A DNA stretch of 64,000 nucleotides from Rhinopomastus cyanomelas (taxonomy: Eukaryota; Chordata; Aves; Bucerotiformes; Rhinopomastidae). Shown here piece after piece: positions 22,924 through 33,600 of the stretch (positions are counted from its first letter, which is position 1; every line of letters begins with the position of its first letter). Where the stretch lies: positions 1,116,001-1,180,000 of the forward strand of contig VXBP01007098.1 of the NCBI GenBank assembly GCA_013400115.1, given 5' to 3'. A program made the translations under genes and the position numbers. A model generated the notes under the pieces. It saw only the letters and a list, made by a program, of their open reading frames with translations. It was not told the DNA's origin and did no database searches.

Positions 22924-25284
22924 ATGGCTTGGTCCCTTTCTGGGCAGCTTGATCTGACTTGAGTGGGAAGGAGAGGCCAGGAGCATGTTTCTCCTACACT
23001 GCCACAGCCAGAGTCTGAATCTGGTGGTCTCGGTCACTTTGGGGGCTGTGTTGTTTTGATATCTCTGTTCTTGCTTTCCTCAGAGCTGACTTGTCAGATC
23101 ATGGAGTTGAAGTATGGACACAGCTTTGCAGCTCAGCTGAAATGCACTTGGAGAATCTAAGTACTCTGTGAGGTGGCCACTGTGTACTTGAAGACTCCAT
23201 TCTCTAGTTCCACCTGACCTTTAAGTTGTGGCTTGACATTCTGAGATGCCTCTTCTGAGCAAAGGCACAATCCTAATGCCCTGTAGACAGGGCTGTCTGT
23301 CAGTGGTAAATGATCATTCTCATCAGTTTCCCTCAGACCTGGACTTTGATGAGAGAATTCTCTCGGGAACACCCAAAGAATTTGAGAATTTAGATAACAG
23401 CTTAAAATTGCTTTTATTTTTTGGCTACTTACACATTGGTAGATTAAGTTTTGGTCATCTTCCTGTAGAGTGTACCAAAACCTTTTATCAGAGAAGTGCT
23501 TGAGCTTAGTAATAGTGTGTGCTGCAGCTCAGCACTGGGGCTACCAAAAAAAATCCCTCTGTATGCTTGGAGCTGAATGGCACTGCAGATCTAATGATGA
23601 CTGGATAAGTTCAACAATCCCAAACCAGGATCACGCATTTCAGTAAAACCAGTATAAGAGGTGGTGGTTTTGCTGATGCTTTGTGTTTTGCAGGTCTCCA
23701 GAGACACCTCCTTCAGATCTCTTGACCTGGGCTGCTCACCAAACTAAATGTATTCTTCAATTTACAGTAACATCTGTGGTTGTTTTGAGTGGTTTTGCTT
23801 GATTCTGTAAATTCTAGCCCAGAGGTTTCATTGTGAAATGGCTGCTCACGTATCATAGTGAAGGATCAAAGGGCCTGGCCAAAGGCCTGCATGAATACCT
23901 AAGAAGGATATGGCTCACCAGGCTTCACTGGAACTCATTTTGCTATTTGTTGCCACATGTCCTGAGCACTGTTGAGATTTAGAGCAGAAAGGCTTGGTCC
24001 TGAAGTAGAGCTACCAGCAACCAACAGGAGAAATGAAAAGAAAGGTAAGATGGGCAGTTCCCATGTAACATCTTAGGTCTGCAGTGGAATTGGGCTTTTC
24101 ATGAGATGTGTTATTCTGAAGTGTTTTGCATGCTAATGTGATGAGTAAAGAATTTTAGCTGTTATTATACATACATAGTCTAAAAGATTCACAAGTTATT
24201 GCTAAGGTGTAGGAAGAACAGTATTGATAATTCTGTACTTCAAACCCATGAACTCGTTATGTACTGTGTGGACAGGTTTTGGTGCTCATGGAATGTAAAT
24301 GTTTGAAGGCAGGAGCCAGGAAATAATCTAGATTATAAGAAATGTCTGAGATTTGATTGATGGGCTGAATTTTGAGGCAGAACTGGGAGTAAAGTATGAG
24401 AGGGAGGAAGGAATTACCATTAAGTCTATCACAATTTTGATCATAATCCATATTAAGTGGGTATTTGCACAGACAGGGCCCTTCCTTACTGTATTTTAAA
24501 TATAATCATAAAAACCACAAAAGCATTTAAATGGACAAAGTGAAGCACTCGCATATTAATAAGCATCCTGTCAGGGTCTGTTGCTGCTTGCAGGTCTGTG
24601 CCTAGTGCAGCTCTAGGTACTCATGTAACTGGGTACTCCTACCCCTCAAAGTTTTGCTCACTTCATGTGTCTCCTGGATGATGCACTGCATGGTACCAGT
24701 CAGTGGTTAACAGGAGATGCTTGGAGAAAGAGGGTGTTTAGGTATTGATCCTTCTGTGCTCTGTACATTCCCACATCCTTGCGTTACTGTTTGTTGTTTT
24801 GGGCTGTTGGTTGTGGGTTTTTTTATTAGACACTCAGAGCTGTGAGGTTTGTGTCAGAAGTGGCTGCTGATGGATTTTGTTTCCGTTAATTTTGCCTCAT
24901 CCATTTATTAACCAGCTCTGTACTTGTAGCTTCCACAGTTTGCTGCAGCAGGAAGTTCTACACCTTGATTGCATGAAGGGAGAGAGGTAAAGTATTTCTT
25001 CACTTACAAGATGCAGTATCTGATATTCTTTTTCAGTTCCCTAACCTCTTGAATTGATAAAGGCAATTAACAGCAGAACACCTTTCAGAAGGAGTCAGGT
25101 AACTATAGGCAAAGCTGAGGTACAAGCCCATGTTGAGTTACTGAATACTGATGAAAGGCAAGAGTGTTTAAAACAAACTGCTACATCCCTTCACAGGTTT
25201 ATGTTTAAGTTGTCCTTCCCCTTTCTAACACTCAGGAGATGCTCCTGAGCAGTGTGTGGCCATGCTGCTCTGTTCTAAACAGAG

Positions 25285-25550
25285 CATCATGGAATCATTT
25301 AGGTTGGAAAAGACCTTTCAGGGTTATAGACTCCCACCCAGTTATCCCAAGTCCACCGCTGAAGTGTGTCTCTTACACTTCACATCTACATAACTTTGAA
25401 ACACGTCTGGGGATGGTGATTGAATCCCCTCCCTGGGCAGCTTGTTCATCTTGACTTTCCAAATGGTGAAGTTCATCCAATTGCTCCTCATTCTGATACC
25501 TTTGTGAAGTTCCTTTGTGAAAGAAAAATCTCTTGAGTATTTTCTGTACA
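25285..25550 (-). mobile_element. CR1 LINE 3' tail
   Basis: 'ggaatcatttaggttggaaa', 'ggggatggtgattgaatccc' and 'ctccctgggcagcttgttca' are reverse-complement CR1, with the 3' end at the left. Similar to the copies at 34190 and 58970, so probably the same CR1 subfamily. Confidence 0.82.
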
Positions 25551-25989
25551 AAGCTCTTGGACTTCAATTTTATTCCCATTAACAGGTCTTTTGGATTTGA
25601 CAAGACAATTAAAAGGATATCAGGCCACTTTGCTAACCTTGTTTCATCTATGGTTTTGACTTTGTTAGTCTTCCAGGCTCAGTGGTTCTTCCACAAAGTC
25701 CCAAAATGGCCTCCTGAGCAGTGTCTAGTTGCTCACGGTGAGCCAGGCTCTAAAACTGAACCACTGCAGAACACCAGTGTGACAGACAAATTAACTGCCT
25801 GGATGTCCGTTGCCAAAGACAAACCTGACATGCCTCATGTTAGCTAGGAGCTGTTGGTGGGTTTTTTTAAGTACTGGATAGGAGCCTGAAGTGACTGAAA
25901 TAACAATGCTCACCATGCTTAAAGGCTTCCTATTTCCTGGATACTGCTATACGACAGCTCTGAATAGCGCACAGAGAAGGTGGAGAAGT

Positions 25990-26102
25990 CCAAGTGCCCA
26001 CTTTAAGACAAGGTGATCTTCCCTAGGGATCCTGCTGAGCAGGGGAGCTGGACTATATGATCTCCAGAGGGCCCTTCCAGCCCCTACCAGTCTGACTCTG
26101 TT
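25990..26102 (+). mobile_element. CR1 LINE 3' terminus
   Basis: 'ctggactatatgatctccag' and 'agggcccttccagcccctac' then 'cagtctgactctg' match the CR1 3' end. Confidence 0.75.
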
Positions 26103-28689
26103 ATCCGCTGTTGTCTCACCCTGCAGAAATGCTGTCTTGGGACAGTGAAATTCTTGAACAAGGCAGCTCTGGAAGCTGTTTCTATAACTTGATATCAGAG
26201 GCATTACTTCAGAACTAAAACATGCATCCTGTGTTCAAACAGGAGAAGGGATCATCTGCACAAACCTGAGGTTAGATGAGGGGGATTTCTTCAGAAAACT
26301 GCTTTATCAGTAGCCCTGCTTTCCTACCTAGCCCAGATCTGTGTGATTCTATTTAGGATAAAATTGTCCAATCTTCCTCCCTTTATGACAAACATCATAA
26401 TTTTAGCATACATAGCCAGAGGGCCTGCTAAGAGCAGGACTCTGGTGTTTGGTGCTGTACAAGAAAATCTGCACATGGGCAGTACTCCTCTGATGCTGTC
26501 CCCAGGAAGAGGAGGAAAAAGCTCTTGAATCTCTACTCTGCTGTCATCATAGGGAGAGGGAGGAGCAGTATTGCTACCCCAGCTCTGGATAAGGGGATGG
26601 GAAGTGGTGCAGAAGCATGGGATTAGGATTGTGACGGTGTCTGCTTCTGTTTCTCTGCTATCACTTTCTTCCCCCTTCCCAGCTAAAAATGTTTATGTTT
26701 CAGACTACTAAACTGCCACCTCAGGTAGGGTAGCAGGGCTGATCACTGAGTTTGCTGAAATAATCAGGGTGCCTTCCTTGATCCTAAACTGCCTGTAAAT
26801 ATTTCCTTTTTCAAGCCTAGGGTTTGGTTTGGTTAGTTGTTTCTTACGTGGCTTAAAATTGTTTCCCAAGGCAGGCTCTAGCACACTGAACTGTTTCCAT
26901 CTGAGAAAAGCCTTGGATCGTGTGGCAGTCTTTGGGAAGTTCAGGGTTTATCTATACTCCAGACAGCAGTGGTAGTACCTGGCCACTCTGATACTTGCCT
27001 TAGACCAGCCCTGGACCTGACTTTGCGGTAACTAGCGATGCTTCATAGCTCATGGAGAGAAGGAAAGGACAGTGCAAATAAGGACAAAGGTCTGTGTACT
27101 TTGCTGCAGTGATAAACTGAGGTCACGCTGTAAGACAACCCTGGACAAACTAGTGCCAAACTGAAGGATGGCTGTTTGTCTGGCACCCATCAGAGCACAA
27201 CAAACCTCATGTACTGACAACTTGCCCTTTAGAACAGATCCTTCTGGGGCTGCATGTGTGTAGTTCAACACCAGAAAGCAGCCAAGCCCAAACCTTTAGC
27301 TCAGGCATCACGAGGTCTGGAGTTGTGAGTGCACACGAGACTTTATAGTATTTTAGGTTAACGCATCACAGCTTCAGTGGGTTGCTGGAGTAGAAACGAG
27401 GCATGTTTGCACAGCTTTTCCTCATTTTTCGTGTACTGGCGAGCAGCTTCGCTGGAGACTTACATCCTGCACTGCTGTTGGGGTTTTGCCATGTATGCTT
27501 AAGGCAATAGCAGAGCAAATCTCTGTGTGGTAAACAAACTGGAAAAGAATAGCCAGGATTTTAGGCGTTCTCTTCCCTCCTGGCAACTCCACTCCACTAG
27601 TGCAAACATTTCATGACCTCTCAGGATGACTGTACAACCATCTGTGAGTTTAGGGGTTGCTGTGGGATTTTTACATGATTTTTTCCCCCCAGGAGCAAAG
27701 TCTAAACCAAAATGGAATGTAAAGCTCTGCTGCATCTAAACTTCCTGTCACCTTTAATAGTCTGATAGCCTTGTCCTGGAGGAGATAGAGGATGCTTGGT
27801 TTTCTCTTTATTTTAAAAATTACTTATCCATAATTATTTATTACTTCTGAAGTCTTTCAAAATAAAACACCCTGCATTCTCCAACAGCCTTCCTCCGGCA
27901 GCCAGCGTAGCAAACACACAACTGTAGAGAACTTGCCTTCCTGAAGCATTGTATGTGTCTGTAAGGTTTTCCTGTGAGCACGTCATGCTTCTGACCCACA
28001 GAACTCTATTAGGAGATCACCTCTTGCATCTTGGTGACACCGAAGTGCAGGGCTGCCAGATCCACACCCTGCATGCCCCGCTGCTGGAGCTGTGTGTGCT
28101 TCTCTGGCTCCACTGCTTCAGTCAGGTCTAGTTTCACGAGGGAGATGTTTCACTTGTCTTTAAACAGGCACTGTCAAACACTGTGTGTTGTGGGTTTAAG
28201 TGTCCTGTGTTGCTTTTGTAACGCTTGTGTCACTCAGCACAAAGGCTTTTGTCCTGAGGAGCCCAAAACTGAACCACACCATTCCCAAGTGCAAGGGGAC
28301 AATCCCTTCCCTACTTCTACTGGCCGCACTATGTCTGATGGAAGCCGGGATGCCACTAGCCACCTTGGCCACCTGAGCTCACTCTTGGATGGTATTTAGT
28401 GATCAATCAGTACTCTCGGGTCTCTTTCTGCCAAGGAGCTCTCACCTGTCCCCTCCTGTGTACTTGCTGGGTGTCCCTTTGGCACCTGTGCCCTACAGGA
28501 AAGGAGCCTCGGCTGGGGCAGGTCTGGTAACAAAGGCCCGAGGTTCACCCTCTCTGCTGTGACCCTGACCCCGGTGAGTGCCCAGAGACCAGCGTGGGCC
28601 TGACACGGGGTTCAGGTGTGACCCCACTGAACCCGGGAATGGTGCTGGGAGCCACAGCAGCCTCAACTAAGCGCTCTGCGAGTTTTATT

Positions 28690-29020
28690 AGGTCTTTCTC
28701 CCTTTCACAGACGATCTCGCGAAGTTTTGCTCCATTAACCTGCGTGTAGGAATCACGGGTGGGGCTGGGTTCGAGCCATCTCTCGCTGCGCCCCGCTCCG
28801 CGCCCCCGGATCGATTGGTCGCGCCTGTGTCGAAGGGCAGCGCCACAAACATCCCCCGGGGGACCCGCGGGAGAGGGGAGGTGGTGCCAGAACCCGCCTC
28901 AACCTCCGGCTGCTGCGGCGCCCACTGGCGGCGCTGTGGGGAAGCGCAGAGCTGCGGGGTGAGGCCGCTGCTGCCCCCAGCGCAGGGTCCCAGCCACGAC
29001 CCGAGGGCTGCGAAGGAGGT
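28690..29020. promoter_or_regulatory. CpG island without an assigned gene
   Basis: GC- and CpG-rich DNA about 1.4-1.7 kb upstream of the ABCB10 start codon. It contains TCTCGCGA (28715-28722), the core of the CGCG element seen in TATA-less housekeeping promoters, and an inverted CCAAT (GATTGG near 28813). A minus-strand frame across it (28688-29110) has no recognisable domain. It could be an alternative ABCB10 promoter or the start of a noncoding transcript. Confidence 0.5.
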
Positions 29021-29577
29021 TGATTTTAATTTACTCAAATATGAAGAGAAAATGCCCTGGCAGGGCGGTGATTTTCCCAGGATGAGGTTTGACCTGCTAG
29101 GTGTGCTCACCCCTCGATTTCCCTAAATGCTGGGAATGTGGCTTTATGGTTTGTGGCCGCCAAATCCCACATTCATGTGTTCTCCTGATCTTTTAGCGCA
29201 GTTTTACTCATTTGCAGACCTGAAAGTGCAGCTGCTCCAACACATCTCTCATCTCATGAGATGATGTGAACTATTGCAGAAAGAAGCTTGGCTCGTCATT
29301 TCTAAAGCTAAGCCAAATCCTGAGCTCCCCATGTAATAAACAGGACATCAGGGTAGTTCCCAGCTCTGGATTCCAGTCCAATGAAAGCTGTCCCCCTTGC
29401 TGACCCTATTTCCATTTCTTACATCAGGGGCAGCAGGCTCGCTCTGGTATGTGAAAAAAAATAGTAACAACAAAGGGCAATTTGTATGAAACCTGTAGGC
29501 TTTAGCCCTGGCACAAGTGCCTAAGGCTGGGGAATTTCTCTTGTCCAGATAAGATCAAACCTGTTTATGGAGCAGGA

Positions 29578-30068
29578 CAGCTGGAGCACTGTGTCCAGTT
29601 CTGGAGCCTCCAATATAAGAAGGACATGGAGCTGTTGGAGTGAGAGGAGGATCATAAAGCTGGTCAGAGGGCTGGACCACCTCTTCTATGAAAATAGGCT
29701 GAGGGAACTTGGGCTCTTCAGCCTGGAAAAAGGGCTCTGAGGGAACTTCACAGCAACTTTCCAGTACCTGAAGGGGGCTACAGGGAAACCAGAGAGAGAC
29801 TTTCTACAAGAGACTCTAATGATAGGACAAGAGGAGACGGTTTCAAGCTAACATAGGAGAGATAAGATCTTAGGAAGAAATTCCTCCCTGTGAGGGTGCT
29901 GAGGTACTGGAACAGGTTGCCCAGGGGAGGTTGTGGCTGCAAGTGTTCGAGGCCAGGCTGGATGGGGTTCTGGGCAATGTAGTCTGGTGAGAGGTCTCCC
30001 TGTCCATGGCAGGGGGGTTGGGACTCGATGATCTGTAAGGTTCTTTCCAACCTAAAGCATTCTGTGAA
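29578..30068 (+). mobile_element. CR1 LINE 3' half, next to ABCB10 promoter
   Basis: About 490 bp in plus orientation, from 'ggagcactgtgtccagttct' through 'gaggttgtggctgcaagtgt' to the end 'ggttctttccaacctaaagc'. It ends only about 330 bp before the ABCB10 start codon, abutting the GC-rich promoter. It carries AGATAAG at 29860-29866. Confidence 0.92.
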
Positions 30069-30308
30069 GAATCGGCCTTCAATAAGATGAAGTTCTTCTC
30101 TGGAGAAGAGGGCAAAGCTCCTGCATTCTCCGGGGGTCGGAGGTCTCAGCCTGAGGTGGGACTAGGGTACAGCCACCTTGAGCGCCATGTTGGCAGAGGG
30201 CCGGCCCAGGGATGCCCGTCAGGCGGCTCCCAGACCCCGGAGCTTTATCTCCGCTCCGCAGGCCGCCGCGGGCCCCCCGGCTCCGGCCCATGGGCGGCGG
30301 CGGTGGTG

Positions 30309-30326
30309 GCAGCAGCAGCAGCAGCA
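30309..30326 (+). repeat. (GCA)6 trinucleotide repeat in ABCB10 leader
   Basis: Six uninterrupted GCA units follow a GGC/GGT run, about 75 bp before the ABCB10 ATG. Likely length-variable. Confidence 0.85.
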
Positions 30327-30401
30327 GCGACAGTAACGTCTCGGAGGCGCCTCCTCCTCCTCCTGGTCCTGCCGCAGACCCGCTCGGCGGGGACGGGCCG
30401 C

Positions 30402-30699
30402 ATGGCGGGGTACGCGCCGCGCCTGCCCTGGCTGCTGCCGCTGCTGCTGCGGCGCCGGGCGGTACCGTCACCAGCCCCCTGGGCCCGCTTCTCCGCCGCC
30501 GCCGCCGGGGCCCTCCGCGTCCCGGGCCGCCGCCTCCTCCCGCCGCCCGCGTTGGCCGCCGGCGCCCCGCGCGCCATCAGCGACAAGGCGGGCGCAGAGC
30601 CGCCGGTGCCGCCGCCGCGGGAGTCTGCGGGAAACCCACCGCGCTTCGAGGCCCGGAGGCTGCTGGCCCTGGCGCATCCGGAGCGCTGGAGGCTGACAG
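30402..30699 (+). CDS. ABCB10: ABCB10 exon 1 (presequence)
   Basis: 298 nt ending TGACAG|GTACCG, giving MAGYAPRLPWLLPLLLRRRA through EARRLLALAHPERWRLT plus one base. Only the last part (EARRLLALA.PERRRL) is conserved with human. The rest keeps the presequence character without sequence identity. Extreme GC content keeps other frames open as well. Confidence 0.88.
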
Positions 30700-33600
30700 G
30701 TACCGAGCGGGGAACCGCAGAGAGGGGAGGGGGCGGCGGGGCCTAAAACTTCTGAGAGGTGCTTCGAAATTTATTCTCTTTAGTGAAAACCACGGTCGTG
30801 TAAACTGTGCTCATACCACTGGCATTATCTACAAAGAGTAGGAAAACAGCGACTTCGCTTGGCATTGCTGGTCGTGGGAAGCATAGGAAGTTGCACCAGA
30901 GGAAGTTTAGGTTGGACCTGAGGATAAACTCCTTAATGGAAAGGGTCATCAGGCCTTGGAACAGGCTACCCAGGGAGGAGGTTAATTTGCCATCCCTGGA
31001 TGTGTTTAAAAGTCGTGTAGATCTGGAGCTTATGGACAGGGTTTAGATGTGGGCTTGGTTAGAGTTAGATTAATGCTTGGACTCGATGATCTGAAAGGTC
31101 TTTTCCAACCTAAGCCATTCTGCGATTCTGTAGTGGTTGTTAGTAAGAAAACAGCACAGAATCACAGAACATTAGGGACTGGAAGGGACCTCAGAAGATC
31201 ATCTAGTCCAAACCCCCTGCCAGAGCTGGATCACCAAGACCAAGTCTCACAGGAACATATCCAGGCAGGTTTTAAATGTTCCCAGAGAAGGAGACTCCAC
31301 AACCCACTTGGGCAGCCCCTTCCAGTGCTTTGTCACCCTCACTGTGAAGAAGTTCCTTCTGATACTTATGTGGAACTTATGTTCCAGCTTGCACCCATTG
31401 CCCCTTGTCCTATCACTAGATGACACTGAGAAGAACCTGGCATCATCTTCCTGACACCCACCCTTCACATATTTATAGACATTAATGAGGTCACCCCTCA
31501 GTCTCCTCCAAGCTAAAGAGACCCAGCTCCCTCAGCCTTTCCTCATAAGGGAGGTGTTCTGCTTCATTCGTCATCTTCGTTGCTCTGTGCTAGACTCTCT
31601 CCAGCAGTTCTGTGTCCTTTTTGAACTGAGTGACCCAGAACTGGACACAATTCTCCAGATGTGGTCTCAGTAGTGCAGAGTAGAGGGAGAGAAGAACCTC
31701 CCTTGATCTGCGATCCACCCCCATATTATTATATATATTATTTATTAGGTTGGTTTTTACACCTTTACGGTGTGAGGTATAAAATTGTGAAGAAGCATGA
31801 TAGTTCCCCTGGAAGGTGTAAGAGGTGTTGAAGAAAAACCAGGTGAGGTAGGTAGAATTAGACTAAAAGGTGTTTTGGAGAAATACTTTGTACAAGACTT
31901 TATTCACAATGGATCCTTACAGAGCTTCATTGCATGATAGCTTATTTTTTGGATCTAATCTGGATCTAAATGAATTTTTGTAAGAAACTAGAATGATTTC
32001 TGTGCTATGAGCACTTGTTTTATGCAGGTAGTGCCACTCTCTTGGATGCCCAGAATAAAAGCAGGGGACTATTGGTAGTACAAGGCTGGATTGAAGAGGG
32101 AAAAGGTATAACCAACTTCTAGTCTTGCTCAGGATTGTTTTTCTGCATTGGTTTATGGACCAGTAAAATAAAAAGCCTTTTGCCAGTGATGATTTTTCAG
32201 TCTATTCGGATTTGTGTGAAGTATCTGAAGAGATAAATCGCCTGCTTTTTTTTCCATTGAAACAAATCAGCTGTTTTAAGGATGGCTTTTAGGAGCCACC
32301 TAACTAAGAACTTAATTTAGATCCCTTTATTAGGCGCTTGCTTTTGACTTCTCACAGGCAGGGTACGGGTATTGCTTGTAATTATGTTTTAAAATAGGGC
32401 TAAGTATCCTTAATCTGCGCAGGGTGCTGATGGTTTTATCTGAGTAAATCAGCTATCACAGTTACTAACACTCAGCCACATGCAGTTTTTGTCTTTTGAG
32501 TTAACAAAAACTGAGTTTGAGTTAACTGCTTTGAAGTTTAAAGAAAAACCAACAATGAGGATGGAAACAACATGCAAATGTGGTAACTGTGTTTCAGCAT
32601 CGTGTGGTTCTGGGAGAGGAGGGACTTTGTATAGCTTTGTGATCCTTTATTGAGGCTTAAGGGAAAACTTCCGTTGTTAAGTTGCACTTCAGTGGGAGGA
32701 TGGAAAAACTCTCACAGAAAATACTTTGAGTCATTAAAGAACACAGGAATAACAAATACGGATAAAATGCTGTGTAGGTGGTTGTAGGGAAATCTGCTCA
32801 TTATATCTAAAATATGGTAAAAGATGTTGAATTTTGTTCTGATTGCATCTTTCTGCTTAGAAACTCGTCCTTAAAAATCTGGTATCTCTGCTTTTCCTAC
32901 TTTCAAAGAAAGAGGAAGATTAATGGTTTCACTGTATGAAACACTAAGCCAAAGGCAAAACATTTAATTTCCTCTTCAAAACCATATAACCAATAAGCAG
33001 ATGCCATGGGATCTTATAGGTGCTGTTTTGTTCTGCAAGAAAGTTGAGCTCCTCCAATCTTTTGCATTTTATGTAAGCCGTGGCTGGTCACAGAGGTGTC
33101 TGCCATTGCCACTGTGAGGTGATGTGTCCTGTCACAAAGTGATTCCATGTGGTATTCTGCTTGTTGCAGTTGTGCAGTGAAATTCACAGTCATGGGAGGT
33201 GACAGCAGTTTCTGTGATGTCAGTGAAGACTTAAGGAGCAGAGGATGATTTGTGAGGAAGCTGAGCAAGACAAGGATAACCCACCTTGGTGTGTGGTTGG
33301 GAAATGGTGTAATCTGAGGAGATGCAGGTGCAGAGGTTAAGGTGACCTGCTCCTGCTGTGACTGGCACCAAAAGAGACTCTTCACCGTCTGCTGGCTCAG
33401 GAAGAAACTGTGCTCTGGCCAGCAGCTCCAGTGTGCTGGCATGCAGCACTCGGGGCAGTACTCTCTCTGCAAAAGGTCGTCTGACCCTCCAGAGGCTATT
33501 AGCCATAAATTGAATGTACCAATATCTTACTGCAAAACAAAAAAACCAGTGTAATATATTCCACGTTTCACCTCTGGTTACTTACAGAGTTGGGTAGAGC

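Larger units (their letters stand above)
22924..28680. other. Intergenic region between TAF5L and ABCB10
   Basis: About 5.8 kb with two CR1 fragments (25285-25550 minus, 25990-26102 plus). I see no exon, RNA gene or long conserved frame. Short frames around 27.9-28.4 kb are unrecognised. Confidence 0.65.
30110..30760. promoter_or_regulatory. ABCB10 CpG island and promoter
   Basis: This very GC-rich block includes the presumed 5' UTR, exon 1 and the start of intron 1. GCGCCATGTTGG at 30182-30193 resembles a YY1 site. (GGC)n followed by (GCA)6 (30309-30326) precedes the start codon. No TATA box is visible. Confidence 0.7.

Noticed and set aside
28768..28777. GGTTCGAGCC, resembling a tRNA B-box
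   Set aside because: No A-box at the right distance and no cloverleaf pairing could be found around it.
30087..30401. In-frame ATG at 30087 as a longer ABCB10 start
   Set aside because: It lies within about 20 bp of a CR1 end and would add about 105 residues with no resemblance to the human presequence; the ATG at 30402 fits a mitochondrial presequence directly.
30212..30841. 209-codon plus frame overlapping ABCB10 exon 1
   Set aside because: Low-complexity Gly/Ala/Pro/Arg translation caused by GC content; it runs through the exon 1 donor into the intron and lacks a domain.
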